Shown one piece after another: positions 8,972 through 17,913 of a stretch of DNA of 64,000 nt. The translations under genes were made by a program, and so were the position numbers. A model generated the notes under the pieces. The model was not told the origin of the DNA. It did no database searches and saw only the letters and a program-made list of their open reading frames with translations. Position 1 is the stretch's first letter. Each line of letters starts with the position of its first letter. Origin of the DNA: Caballeronia glebae (GTDB taxonomy: Bacteria; Pseudomonadota; Gammaproteobacteria; Burkholderiales; Burkholderiaceae); the NCBI RefSeq assembly GCF_001545035.1, contig NZ_FCOJ02000002.1:62001-126000 (forward strand), in the 5' to 3' direction.

Positions 8972-9553
8972 TCAAGCCTTCGAAAGCGCTTTTAGCGCCA
9001 GCTTGATGCCCTCGGACACGCCCGTTCCCGCCGGCACGTTCTTGACCGCGGCGAGCGCTTCCTTCTCCGAATAGCCGAGCGCGAGCAGCGCGTTGAGGAT
9101 GTCGGACGCGTGATCGGACTGCGAAACCGTGCCCGGGATCGCGCCGAGATCCGCGCCGAGCTTGCCCTTCAGTTCGAGCAGCAGGCGCTCCGCCGTCTTC
9201 TTGCCGATGCCCGGCACACGCGTGAGGCGCGCGGCATCCTGCGTGGTCACGGTCTGCGAGAGCTCGTGCACGCTCATGCCCGAGAGCACCGCCAGCGCCA
9301 TGCGCGCGCCGATTCCGCTGATCTTCATCAACTCGCGGAACGTCGAGCGCTCTTGCGCGGTGAGAAAGCCATAGATCAGATGCGCGTCTTCGCGCACGAT
9401 CAACTGCGTGAGCAGCACGACTTTTTCGCCCAGATTCGGCAGGTTGTAGAACGTGCTCATCGGCACGTCGATTTCGTAGCCGATGCCGTTGCAGTCGACG
9501 AGCAAATGCGGCGGATTTTTTTCCAGCAGAACGCCGGCGATGCGACCGATCAT
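8972..9553 (-). CDS. ruvA: Holliday junction-binding protein RuvA
   Basis: 193 residues, [12 protein letters not shown] start. The N-terminal OB domain is followed by two helix-hairpin-helix motifs: [15 protein letters not shown] at about 78-92 and [17 protein letters not shown] at about 112-128. The C-terminal domain III ([16 protein letters not shown]) contacts RuvB. A RuvA tetramer holds the four-way junction in a square planar form. It lies between ruvC (24 bases upstream) and ruvB, in the conserved order. Confidence 0.98.
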   Translation of the reverse strand: MIGRIAGVLLEKNPPHLLVDCNGIGYEIDVPMSTFYNLPNLGEKVVLLTQLIVREDAHLIYGFLTAQERSTFRELMKISGIGARMALAVLSGMSVHELSQTVTTQDAARLTRVPGIGKKTAERLLLELKGKLGADLGAIPGTVSQSDHASDILNALLALGYSEKEALAAVKNVPAGTGVSEGIKLALKALSKA

Positions 9554-9577
9554 GTTTGGGTATTTCGTAAAAGAGAT

Positions 9578-10120
9578 TTAGCCGATGAGACGGCCACGCC
9601 GCACGCGCAAGCCTTTCTTCGCGAGCCCCGGCGCGATGTCACCCAGCGCCGCGAGACCGGTCCCGCCGTGCGCATGGCAGATCGCCATGCCGAGCGCGTC
9701 GGCGGCGTCTGTGCTGGGCACGCCGGAAAGGGCGAGCAGGCGCACGACCATTTGCTGCATTTGTTCCTTGGTCGCGCGTCCGTAGCCGACGACGGCCTGC
9801 TTCAGTTGTAGCGCCGTGTATTCGGCAACCGGCACGCCGCTCGCGACGAGCCCGCAGATCGCGGCGCCGCGCGCCTGTCCGAGCAGCAGCGTCGATTGCG
9901 GATTCACGTTGACGAAGACTTTTTCGATCGCCGCCTGATCCGGATTGTGCTGCGCGACGAGCGTCGAGATGCCGCTGAAAATGGTGTTGAGACGCGAAGG
10001 CAGATCGGCATCGGCTGTCTTGATGACGCCGCTCGTCACGTAGTTGAGCGTGTGCCCCGTCTTGTCGATGATGCCAAAGCCCGTTACGCGCAGGCCGGGG
10101 TCGATGCCGAGGATTCTCAT
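9578..10120 (-). CDS. ruvC: Holliday junction resolvase RuvC
   Basis: 180 residues from ATG 10120. The reading frame is open further upstream but includes the purH terminator, so that extension is rejected. The catalytic acidic residues are Asp7 (MRILGIDPG), Glu66 (IEKVF), Asp138 and Asp141 (STDAADAL). The dimer cuts paired strands at Holliday junctions after RuvAB branch migration. A terminator for purH lies just before it, so ruvC probably has its own promoter within the short gap or depends on read-through. Confidence 0.97.
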   Translation of the reverse strand: MRILGIDPGLRVTGFGIIDKTGHTLNYVTSGVIKTADADLPSRLNTIFSGISTLVAQHNPDQAAIEKVFVNVNPQSTLLLGQARGAAICGLVASGVPVAEYTALQLKQAVVGYGRATKEQMQQMVVRLLALSGVPSTDAADALGMAICHAHGGTGLAALGDIAPGLAKKGLRVRRGRLIG

Positions 10121-10160
10121 TCGTTGTGTGGTGCGTTCCGGCTGGTACGGCTTCCAAATC

Positions 10161-10199
10161 AAAAAGGCCTGTTTGCGCCGTGCGAAGCGCAAACAGGCC
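10161..10199 (-). terminator. purH terminator
   Basis: GGCCTGTTTGCGC and its complement pair around an eight-base loop (arms 10166-10178 and 10187-10199). On the minus strand the stem is followed by five T (10161-10165). It lies between the purH stop and the ruvC start. Confidence 0.88.
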
Positions 10200-10222
10200 A
10201 ATCTTAAATGAACCGACCGCGA

Positions 10223-11788
10223 TTAATGGCGGAAATGACGCGTGCCCGTGAAAATCATCGCGACATTATGTTCGTCGGCCGCGGCGACAACTTCGTCGTC
10301 GCGCATGGAGCCGCCCGGCTGGATCACGCAGGTCGCGCCCGCGTTCACGACGACATCGAGGCCGTCGCGGAACGGGAAGAACGCATCCGATGCCACCGCC
10401 GAGCCGTTCAGCGTGAGACCGGCGTTCTGTGCCTTGATGCCCGCGATGCGCGCGGAATCCACGCGGCTCATCTGGCCCGCGCCGACGCCCATCGTCATGC
10501 CGTTCGCGCAGAACACGATCGCGTTCGACTTCACGAACTTCGCCACGCGCCACGCGAACATCAGATCGTCCATTTCCTTGGGCGTCGGATGGCGCTTCGT
10601 CACGACGCGCAACTCGTGCGGCTGCACGTTCTTCGCGTCGAGCGATTGCACGAGCAGACCGCCGCCGACGCGCTTCAGATCGAACGCGTTGTGGCCGTTG
10701 CCGAGCGCGATCTGCAAGAGGCGCACGTTCTGCTTCGCCGCGAACACGGCGCGCGCCGCTTCGCTGAACGACGGCGCGATCAGCACTTCGACGAACTGTT
10801 TCGCGACCGCCTGCGCCGACGCTTCGTCGACTTCGCGGTTGAAGGCGATGATGCCGCCGAATGCGGAAGTCGGGTCCGTCTGGAACGCCTTCGAGTACGC
10901 TTCGGCCGCGTTCGCGCCGACCGCCACGCCGCACGGATTCGCGTGCTTGATGATGACGCAGGCGGGCGCATCGAACGTTTTCACGCATTCCCACGCGGCG
11001 TCGGAATCGGCGATGTTGTTGTACGACAGCTCCTTGCCCTGCAACTGCTCGTAGTTCGCGAGCGCGCCGGCCGGCACGGAAAGATCGCGGTAGAACGCCG
11101 CGCTTTGATGCGGATTCTCGCCGTATCGAAGATCCTGCACCTTCTCGAACGCCAGGTTGAACGTCGCCGGATAGGTGTTGCGGCTCGAATGCCGCAGTTC
11201 CTCGGTCAGGCTCGTCAGATAGTTCGTGATCGCTCCGTCGTACTGCGCGGTGTGCGCGAACACCTTCGTCGCGAGACGGAAGTTCGTCTTGTAGCCGACG
11301 GCATTATTGTTCGCGCGCATCTCGTCGAGCACGGCGGCGTAGTCGGCCGGATCGACGATCACCGTCACGTCGCGATGATTCTTCGCCGCCGAGCGCAGCA
11401 TCGTCGGACCGCCAATGTCGATGTTCTCGATCGCGTCTTCCAGCGAGCACTCTTCCTTCGACACCGTCTGCACGAACGGGTACAGGTTCACGACCAGCAA
11501 ATCGATGGTCGGAATCTCGTGCTTTTCCAGCGCCGCCATGTGCTCGGGCAGGTCGCGACGCGCGAGAATGCCGCCGTGAACCTTCGGATGCAGCGTCTTC
11601 ACGCGCCCGTCGAGCATTTCCGGAAAGCCGGTGTAATCGGCGACTTCGGTCACGGGCAGGCCAGCGTCGGCGAGCAGTTTCGCCGTGCCGCCGGTCGAGA
11701 GGAGCTTGACGCCGAGCGCCGACAGCGATTTGGCGAAATCGACGATGCCGGATTTGTCGGAAACGGAGAGGAGCGCTTGCTTGATCAT
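10223..11788 (-). CDS. purH: Bifunctional AICAR transformylase / IMP cyclohydrolase
   Basis: 521 residues. The N-terminal MGS-like IMP cyclohydrolase domain spans about 1-150 ([24 protein letters not shown]). The AICAR transformylase domain takes the rest, with the catalytic KHANPCG motif near 270. It carries out the last two steps of IMP synthesis in the cytosol. The ATG at 11788 ([11 protein letters not shown]) is chosen over a GTG nine bases upstream because related proteins begin there. It follows fis by 64 bases on the same strand and is closed by the terminator at 10161. Confidence 0.97.
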   Translation of the reverse strand: MIKQALLSVSDKSGIVDFAKSLSALGVKLLSTGGTAKLLADAGLPVTEVADYTGFPEMLDGRVKTLHPKVHGGILARRDLPEHMAALEKHEIPTIDLLVVNLYPFVQTVSKEECSLEDAIENIDIGGPTMLRSAAKNHRDVTVIVDPADYAAVLDEMRANNNAVGYKTNFRLATKVFAHTAQYDGAITNYLTSLTEELRHSSRNTYPATFNLAFEKVQDLRYGENPHQSAAFYRDLSVPAGALANYEQLQGKELSYNNIADSDAAWECVKTFDAPACVIIKHANPCGVAVGANAAEAYSKAFQTDPTSAFGGIIAFNREVDEASAQAVAKQFVEVLIAPSFSEAARAVFAAKQNVRLLQIALGNGHNAFDLKRVGGGLLVQSLDAKNVQPHELRVVTKRHPTPKEMDDLMFAWRVAKFVKSNAIVFCANGMTMGVGAGQMSRVDSARIAGIKAQNAGLTLNGSAVASDAFFPFRDGLDVVVNAGATCVIQPGGSMRDDEVVAAADEHNVAMIFTGTRHFRH

Positions 11789-11852
11789 GATGGACACTGA
11801 AATCGAAAAGGGAAACCAGGCCGGACCAAGGCGCGCGCCTCAGTCCGAAGAA

Positions 11853-12086
11853 TCAAATCAATCCGTGCTGCTGAAGCTTCTTGCGTAAGGTGTTGCGGTT
11901 GATGCCGAGATACTCGGCCGCGAGCGATTGGTTTCCGCCCGCCTGCTCAAGCACTACTTCGAGCATCGGTTTTTCCACGCACGAAATCACCATGTCGTAC
12001 ACGTCGTGCGGGTTGGAGCCGTCCAGATCCTGAAAGTAGTTGTCGAGGCTCTGGCGGACGCATTGTTCGATGTTATGTCTGCTCAT
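11853..12086 (-). CDS. fis: Fis family DNA-binding protein
   Basis: 77 residues, slightly shorter than the E. coli protein. The C-terminal helix-turn-helix GNQSLAAEYLGINRNTLRKKLQQHG at about 51-75 is the classic Fis recognition unit. The start ATG at 12086 overlaps the dusB stop in an ATGA arrangement, so the two are translationally coupled, as in enterobacteria where dusB-fis is one operon. Fis bends DNA and controls rRNA, recombination and global transcription. The long open frame extending upstream over dusB is only a shadow. Confidence 0.96.
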   Translation of the reverse strand: MSRHNIEQCVRQSLDNYFQDLDGSNPHDVYDMVISCVEKPMLEVVLEQAGGNQSLAAEYLGINRNTLRKKLQQHGLI

Positions 12087-13177
12087 GCGGCAATCAGTGG
12101 GTCTGTCGTGTTGTTGAGCCCGCCGCACGATTCTTCCCCGTCCGCGTCTTCGGCGTCGCCGGCTTCGTCCACGTAGACGAGACGGTCCGACAACGCCTTT
12201 TGCGCGGCAAAGAATTCGTTGACAGCGAGCAATTGTTCTTTGGTCGTGTCCAGCGTATTCATCCGGTGTCGGAAGGTGTTGGCGCCGGAAAGGCCGCGAG
12301 TGTACCAGCCGATATGCTTGCGCGCAGTCCGAACGCCCGTGAATTCCCCGTAAAAGGCGTAGTGATCTTCGAGGTGCTCGTTCATCACCTGCTGGATCTC
12401 GTCGATGCGCGGCGGCGGCAGGCGCTCGCCGGTCTTCAAAAAATGCTCGATCTCGCGAAAGAGCCACGGACGCCCCTGCGCCGCGCGGCCGATCATGATG
12501 GCGTCGGCGCTCGTTGCCGCGAGCACGGCGCGCGCTTTTTCGGGCGTGGCGATGTCGCCGTTCGCGACCACCGGAATTTTCACCGATGCCTTCACGGCCG
12601 CGATGGTGTCGTACTCGGCGTCGCCCTTGTAGAGATCGGCGCGCGTGCGGCCGTGGACCGTGAGCATCGAAATGCCCGCGTCCTGCGCGATCCGCGCGAT
12701 GGTCAGCGCGTTCTTGTTCTCGCGATTCCACCCCGTGCGAATCTTGAGCGTAACGGGCACCGCGTCCGGCCCCACGCCGACCGCCTGCACGACGGCTTCG
12801 ACGATGCGCGCGACCAGCGGCTCGTTCTGCAGCAGCGCCGATCCCGCGGCCACGTTGCACACCTTCTTCGCCGGGCAGCCCATATTGATGTCGATGATCT
12901 GCGCGCCGTTCGCGACGTTATGGCGCGCGGCTTCGGCGAGCATCTGCGGATCGGCGCCCGCGATCTGCACGGAAATCGGCTCGACCTCGCCCGCGTGGTT
13001 GGCGCGGCGCATGGTCTTCTCGCTTTTCCACAACTGCGCGTTCGACGCGACCATCTCCGACACGGCGTAGCCCGCGCCCATGCGCTTGCAGAGCTGCCGG
13101 AACGGGCGGTCGGTGACGCCTGCCATCGGGGCGACGAACAGGTTATTGCGCAGGACGTGTGAACCGATTGTGGGCAT
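12083..13177 (-). CDS. dusB: tRNA-dihydrouridine synthase B
   Basis: 364 residues forming an FMN-binding TIM barrel. VAPMAGVTDRPFR is at about 15-27, and the catalytic cysteine is Cys101 in DINMGCPAKKV. NGDI and GRAAQGRPW phosphate-binding loops follow at about 218 and 240. It reduces uridine in the tRNA D-loop. The last 40 residues form an acidic tail (DEAGDAEDADGEE) beyond the usual family end. It is coupled to fis by a four-base overlap, and 214 bases separate it from ubiH upstream. Confidence 0.96.
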   Translation of the reverse strand: MPTIGSHVLRNNLFVAPMAGVTDRPFRQLCKRMGAGYAVSEMVASNAQLWKSEKTMRRANHAGEVEPISVQIAGADPQMLAEAARHNVANGAQIIDINMGCPAKKVCNVAAGSALLQNEPLVARIVEAVVQAVGVGPDAVPVTLKIRTGWNRENKNALTIARIAQDAGISMLTVHGRTRADLYKGDAEYDTIAAVKASVKIPVVANGDIATPEKARAVLAATSADAIMIGRAAQGRPWLFREIEHFLKTGERLPPPRIDEIQQVMNEHLEDHYAFYGEFTGVRTARKHIGWYTRGLSGANTFRHRMNTLDTTKEQLLAVNEFFAAQKALSDRLVYVDEAGDAEDADGEESCGGLNNTTDPLIAA

Positions 13178-13391
13178 GAAGGCTAAAACGATCCGCGCTG
13201 TCGATGCCGGCGAAAGCCGCGTCAGGCGGATGCAACGTTGCGGAAGGGGAAACAGCTATTTTAACGCGAAGCGCGTGCTGAAATTAAGAGCAATCGCATG
13301 CAAGTCATTAAATCTTCTATGAAAGCGCGTGCGTTCATAGAGGATAAGTTCCTTCACTCGGCGTAGACGATTGCCCTTTTTTCGTGCTCGA

Positions 13392-14582
13392 TCAGCGCCG
13401 CTGACCGAACATCATCTGACGGGCGAGGGCGGTTTTTAGCGGCGGGAGGAATTCGAGCGCGGTCAGCGCGAGGCCGCGCATCGCTGCAAACGGCGGGAAA
13501 TCCACCGTGAAAATGCGTGCGAGCGTGTCGGTGGCGCCGATCGTGAGACGCCGGTCGAGCGCGCGGCGCTGCGCGAAACGGGCCAGCGCGAGCGGGCGCG
13601 GACCGTCAGCGGAAAGCGCGTCGGTGAGCGCCAGCGCGTCGCGCAGGCCGAGATTCAGGCCCTGACCCGCGACGGGATGCAGCGTCTGCGCGGCATTGCC
13701 GATCGCAACCGTGCGCCGGTCGACGAGCACGTCGAGGGCAGTCAGCCCGAGCGGGAAAGCCGCGCGCGACGCAATGCGCGTGAAGCGGCCCATGCGCGTG
13801 CCGAACGCAGCGCCGAGTTCGGCGAGGAACGTGTCGTTGTCGAGTTGCATGCGGCGCGCGGCTTCGTCGGGCGAGCAGCACCAGACGAGCGCGTAGTCTG
13901 CGTGACGTTGGCCGCCGCACGGCAAAAGCGCGATCGGCCCTTCTTGCGTGAAGCGCTCCCACGCGACATTCGCGCGCGGATCGGACACGCTCACCGTGCC
14001 GACGATCGCCGTCTGGCCGTAGTCTCTCGCGCGGCGCTCATCGGCGGGCTCGCCTTTCTGATAAAGGCCGCCTTCGGCGTTCACGAGCACCTTCGCGCGA
14101 ATCGTGCGCGCGCCGCTCGCGGATTGCAGTGGCAGCGTGACGCCGTCGTTGTCCTGCAGCGGCGCGAGGGCGGAGGTATCGGTGAGCCAGTCGACTTTCG
14201 TCGCGCGCACCGCATCGGCGAGCGCGCCGACGAGCGAGCCGTAGCGCACCACGTAGCCCAGTTCGGGCAACTCGTGCTCGTCGTGCTCGATCAGCGTGCG
14301 GCCGAAGTGCCCGCGCTGCGACACGTGGATGCGGCGGATCGGCGTGGCGTCGCCGGGAAAGCCGAGCGGCTGGAGCATCACGCGGCTGCCGTGCGAGAGC
14401 GCGAGCGCGCGCGGGTCGTGGGCGGCGGCGTCAGGCGTGCGCGCGTCGATCAGCGCGATGGACAGCCGCGATGTCGCGCTGCGCCGGGCGAGCCATCCGG
14501 CGAGCGCGAGGCCGACCGGTCCCGCGCCGACGATGGCGATGTCGTAATCGAAATGCGGTTCGATGCCTTGAACGTCGGTCAT
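13392..14582 (-). CDS. ubiH: FAD-dependent ubiquinone-biosynthesis monooxygenase (UbiH/VisC family)
   Basis: 396 residues. The dinucleotide-binding GAGPVGLALAG is at 19-29, the second FAD motif DARTPDAAAHDPRALALS at about 46-63, and the GD-like GNAAQTLHPVAGQGLNLGLRD near 300-320. These place it in the UbiH/UbiF/UbiI hydroxylases that modify the ubiquinone ring at the inner membrane. The exact ring position cannot be read from sequence; ubiH is the usual name in this context, next to pepP. The start lies 2 bases after the pepP stop. Confidence 0.87.
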   Translation of the reverse strand: MTDVQGIEPHFDYDIAIVGAGPVGLALAGWLARRSATSRLSIALIDARTPDAAAHDPRALALSHGSRVMLQPLGFPGDATPIRRIHVSQRGHFGRTLIEHDEHELPELGYVVRYGSLVGALADAVRATKVDWLTDTSALAPLQDNDGVTLPLQSASGARTIRAKVLVNAEGGLYQKGEPADERRARDYGQTAIVGTVSVSDPRANVAWERFTQEGPIALLPCGGQRHADYALVWCCSPDEAARRMQLDNDTFLAELGAAFGTRMGRFTRIASRAAFPLGLTALDVLVDRRTVAIGNAAQTLHPVAGQGLNLGLRDALALTDALSADGPRPLALARFAQRRALDRRLTIGATDTLARIFTVDFPPFAAMRGLALTALEFLPPLKTALARQMMFGQRR

Positions 14583-14584
14583 GA

Positions 14585-15982
14585 TCAGTTTGCGTTTGAT
14601 TCGCGCATCAGCGCTTCGATTTCATCGGCGGCGACGGGCACTTCGCGCGTGATCAGCTCGCAGCCATTTTCGGTGACGATGGCGTCGTCTTCGATGCGGA
14701 TGCCGATGTTCCAATACCGTTCCGGCACGTCTTCGGCTGCGCGCACGTAAAGACCCGGCTCGATCGTGAGGGACATGCCGGGAAGCAGCGTGCGCCAGGC
14801 ACGCATGCCTTGCTCGTCGAGCGGGCCGTCGGCTTCGCGATATTCGCCCGCGTCGTGCACGTCCATGCCGATCCAGTGTCCCGTGCGATGCATATAGAAG
14901 CGCGCGTAGGCGCGTTGCGCGAGGACGTCGTCGACACTGCCGAACTTCGCCTTGTCGAGGATGCCGGTATCGAGCAAGCCTTGCGACAACACTTTCAACG
15001 CGGCCTGATGCGGCGCGTCGAAGCTGACGCCGGCGCGCGTCGCGTCGATGGCGGCGGCTTGCGCGGCCAGCACGATGTCGTAGAGTTCGCGTTGCGCCGG
15101 CGTGAAACGGCCGCTCGCAGGGAAGGTTCGCGTGATGTCGGATGCGTAGCCGTCGAGCTCGCACGCGGCATCGATGAGAATGAGGTCGCCATCGCGCGCG
15201 ATCGCGTTGCCGGCCGGGTAGTGCAGCACGCAGGCATTCGCGCCCGCCGCGACGATAGAACCGTACGCCGGCGCCTGCGCGCCGTGGCGGCGGAATGTGT
15301 AGAGCAGCTCGGCTTCGATCTCGTACTCGCGCATGCCCGGGCGGCACGCACGCATCGCGCGACGGTGCGCTTCGGCGGAAATCGATGCCGCGCGGCGCAT
15401 GATCGAGATTTCATGCGCGTCTTTCACGAGGCGCATTTCGTCGAGAACCGGCAACAGATTCTCGGCGCGGGCGGGAGCGCGCACGCCGGTGCGGCTTTGC
15501 GCGCGCACGGCGGCGAGCCAGTCGCGCACGCGGGCATCCAGTTCCGCCGAGGTGCCGAGCGCGTAGTGCAGCGCGGGCTTGTCGGCGATCAGGCGGGGCA
15601 TTTCTTCGTCGAGTACATCGATGGGAAGCGCGGCGTCGAAACCGAATGCGTCGCGCGCGGCGTCGGGGCCGAAGCGGAACCCTTCCCAGATTTCGCGCTC
15701 CGCGTTCTTTTCGCGACAGAAGAGGATCGACGCGGGCTCGCCGTCGTGCGCGCTCGCGTTCAGCACGAGCGTCGCTTCGGGTTCGTTGAAGCCCGTCAGA
15801 TAGTAAAAGTAGCTGTCGTGACGGAAGGGGTAGTCCGCGTCGCGGTTGCGCATGACTTCCGGCGCGGTCGGCACGATGGCGACGCCGCCGCCTTGCGCAC
15901 GCAGCACGGCGAGCACGCGCTCGCGACGCGCACGGTAGATGTCGACGGCGATGGGACTGGCGAGTTCGGTCGGTGAGTTCAT
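14585..15982 (-). CDS. pepP: Xaa-Pro aminopeptidase (aminopeptidase P)
   Basis: 465 residues from ATG 15982 (MNSPTELASPIAV); an upstream in-frame extension is rich in arginine and is rejected. An N-terminal AMP-N domain (YPFRHDSYFYYLTGFNEPEA) precedes the pita-bread metallopeptidase. Metal ligands are visible in LIDAACELDGYASDITRTFP, HRTGHWIGMDVHD, LTIEPGLY and IRIEDDA. It removes N-terminal residues preceding proline, in the cytosol. pepP-ubiH adjacency is conserved in proteobacteria, and here the two genes are 2 bases apart. Confidence 0.96.
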   Translation of the reverse strand: MNSPTELASPIAVDIYRARRERVLAVLRAQGGGVAIVPTAPEVMRNRDADYPFRHDSYFYYLTGFNEPEATLVLNASAHDGEPASILFCREKNAEREIWEGFRFGPDAARDAFGFDAALPIDVLDEEMPRLIADKPALHYALGTSAELDARVRDWLAAVRAQSRTGVRAPARAENLLPVLDEMRLVKDAHEISIMRRAASISAEAHRRAMRACRPGMREYEIEAELLYTFRRHGAQAPAYGSIVAAGANACVLHYPAGNAIARDGDLILIDAACELDGYASDITRTFPASGRFTPAQRELYDIVLAAQAAAIDATRAGVSFDAPHQAALKVLSQGLLDTGILDKAKFGSVDDVLAQRAYARFYMHRTGHWIGMDVHDAGEYREADGPLDEQGMRAWRTLLPGMSLTIEPGLYVRAAEDVPERYWNIGIRIEDDAIVTENGCELITREVPVAADEIEALMRESNAN

Positions 15983-16063
15983 GCGCCGATTGTAGCGCCG
16001 GCTTCGCGACGGCGGCACTCGGCCATTCGGCCTGGTGGCGCGGCCGCTCACCGCGCCGCATAC

Positions 16064-17365
16064 TCATTCGCCAGCGGGACGATTCCGCACGCTGCCCGCG
16101 ATCAGATCGAAGCGGAACAGGCGGCATTCAAGCGCGCCGTTGAAAAGCGGCGTTTTCGTCGATTCACGCAGCCGCAGCAAGCCCGGCAGCTTGCGGTCGG
16201 ACGTGAGCACGTAGGCGCGCCATCCCGGAAAGCGCTGTTTGAGCGCGTTGCCGAACGAGATGAAGAACTCGGTGTCGATCGGATCGGGTTGGGCGCGAGC
16301 AAAGGCGTCATCGTCCTGGCGGGAGCGCGGCGTATCGCGAATTTCCCCGCGCGGACCGCGCCCGCGCACTTCGATGCGCTCGCCGTACGGAGGATTCGCT
16401 ATAAGGATGCCGGGTGCGTCGGTCGGCGGGACCATGTTGCGGGCGTCGATCTGTTTGAGCGAGAGGTCGGTGATACCGGCGCGGCCCAGGTTCGCGCGCG
16501 CTTTTTCGAGCATGTCGCCGGAGATGTCGCTGCCGAAAATGCTTAGCTCGGCTTGCGACGCGCGGGCGGCACGGCGTTGTTCGAGCGCGGCCGTCTTGAG
16601 CTTTTGCCACATGCCCGGATGGAACGGCTTCAGCTTTTCGAAGCCGAAGCGCCGGTCGTTGCCCGGCGCGATGTTGAGCGCCGTTTGCGCCGCTTCGGCC
16701 AGGAAGGTGCCGCTGCCGCACATGGGATCGAACAGCGGCGTGCCGGGCGTCCAACCGGTGAGGCGCAGGATGCCCGCCGCGAGATTTTCGCGCAGCGGAG
16801 CGGCGCCCTTGTCCAGACGCCAGCCGCGTTTGAAGAGCGGTTCGCCGGACGTGTCGAGATAGAGCGTGCACTCGTTCATCGTGAGGAACGCGAACACGCG
16901 GACGTCGGGCTGCGCGGTGTCGATGCTCGGGCGCGCGCCGGCCACGTCGCGCAGGCGGTCGCAGACGGCGTCCTTCACGCGCAGCGTCGTGAATTCGAGA
17001 CTCTTCACCGGCGATTTGATCGCGGTGAGATCGACGCGCATCGTCTGGCTGGGCGTGAACCATTGCTCCCAGCGCTGTTGATGCGTGAGTTCGTAAATAT
17101 CGTGCTCGTTGCGATACGCGCCTTGCGCGACTTTCAGCAGCACGCGGCTCGCGATGCGCGAATGCAGATTCGCCGCCATGCCCGCGACCCAGCCGCCTCG
17201 AAAGTGCACGCCGCCGGGCACTTGCGCGCCGACATTCAGCGATCCGCCGCCGGACAGCGGCGCGCCCGCCACGTGTCGCTCTCCGATCTCCGTGAGCTCG
17301 GCGGCGAGCGGCGCTTCGAGACCGCGCGGGCAGGGGACAAACCAGTCGAAGAGAGGGGAGGACAT
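16064..17365 (-). CDS. THUMP-domain class I SAM-dependent RNA methyltransferase (RlmL-N/YcbY type)
   Basis: 433 residues. An N-terminal THUMP region (about 20-180) is followed by a Rossmann methyltransferase with DPMCGSGT at 213-220 (SAM motif I) and ANPPYGER at 323-330, the catalytic NPPY of N2-guanine methylases. It matches the N-terminal half of E. coli RlmL, which makes m2G in 23S rRNA, but the RlmK half is absent. Target position is therefore inferred. A basic insert rich in R and G (about 333-355) follows NPPY. The start ATG 17365 is chosen over a longer frame that enters the AT-rich region. Confidence 0.88.
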   Translation of the reverse strand: MSSPLFDWFVPCPRGLEAPLAAELTEIGERHVAGAPLSGGGSLNVGAQVPGGVHFRGGWVAGMAANLHSRIASRVLLKVAQGAYRNEHDIYELTHQQRWEQWFTPSQTMRVDLTAIKSPVKSLEFTTLRVKDAVCDRLRDVAGARPSIDTAQPDVRVFAFLTMNECTLYLDTSGEPLFKRGWRLDKGAAPLRENLAAGILRLTGWTPGTPLFDPMCGSGTFLAEAAQTALNIAPGNDRRFGFEKLKPFHPGMWQKLKTAALEQRRAARASQAELSIFGSDISGDMLEKARANLGRAGITDLSLKQIDARNMVPPTDAPGILIANPPYGERIEVRGRGPRGEIRDTPRSRQDDDAFARAQPDPIDTEFFISFGNALKQRFPGWRAYVLTSDRKLPGLLRLRESTKTPLFNGALECRLFRFDLIAGSVRNRPAGE

Positions 17366-17461
17366 GAGCTGCTTTTTCGGACGAGTAAAGGCGGTATTGT
17401 ACGCGGCTAACACCGCCCCCTCACTACTAGTCAAGGAACAGTCAGATTTCCACCGAAGGAC

Positions 17462-17728
17462 TTACCCCGGGCTTTTTACGCTGCTGAAGTACAGATATAT
17501 GAGGCCCACGGGCGAAATGAAAATCGCAAACACCCAACACAAGATCATCATCAATACTTTTACGGGCAGTACCAACAGTACTGGAAACACGAAAATGTTG
17601 TCTCCGACGATGTAGCGAACCACCCCTTCATAGACAAACCTCGCATAGGGATAGAGAAGGGTGTTCGCCAAAAAAAGGATCAATACGAGACAGGTTTGCA
17701 GTGTCAACGGACGTTCCCCATGCAACAA
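17462..17728 (-). CDS. Small hypothetical membrane protein in an AT-rich islet
   Basis: Up to 88 residues, unrecognised. It is strongly hydrophobic, with two or three predicted membrane spans (about residues 10-32, 44-62 and 62-80) and few charged residues. The start is uncertain: TTG at 17728 or 17725 has AAAGG next to it, while TTG at 17707 has GGGGA seven bases upstream. There is no in-frame ATG near the N-terminus. Base composition is clearly lower in GC than both flanking genes and codon choice is unlike theirs, which suggests recent acquisition. It could also be a fragment. No function is proposed. Confidence 0.5.
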   Translation of the reverse strand: MLHGERPLTLQTCLVLILFLANTLLYPYARFVYEGVVRYIVGDNIFVFPVLLVLPVKVLMMILCWVFAIFISPVGLIYLYFSSVKSPG

Positions 17729-17855
17729 CCTTTACAAGAAAAATGCGGGGAAGATCAGTCCAAACATTAATTGCCGCATGTAATACCGTTTTTCGCGGCT
17801 ACCGAAAGTTCTACTAAATAAATAACGCATGGTGCGGGGGAAGAATTTGCCAGTC

Positions 17856-17893
17856 GAAAACCGTACCACTCATACCCGAGTGGTGCGGTTCTC
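17856..17893. terminator. Inverted repeat at the pntB 3' end, possible terminator
   Basis: GAAAACCGTACCACTC and GAGTGGTGCGGTTCTC pair as a stem of about 15 bp with two mismatches around a six-base loop. It is 20 bases past the pntB stop but lacks a clear T run on either strand, so termination is only probable. Confidence 0.45.
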
Positions 17894-17913
17894 GGACTAA
17901 CAAATTTACATTT

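Noticed and set aside
10121..10201. An N-terminal extension of ruvC
   Set aside because: It would be translated from the purH terminator hairpin, and RuvC proteins begin MRILGIDPG.
11853..12860. A 335-codon frame ending in Fis
   Set aside because: Only the last 77 codons are Fis. The rest lies out of frame over dusB and is Arg-rich; the ATGA overlap fixes the true start.
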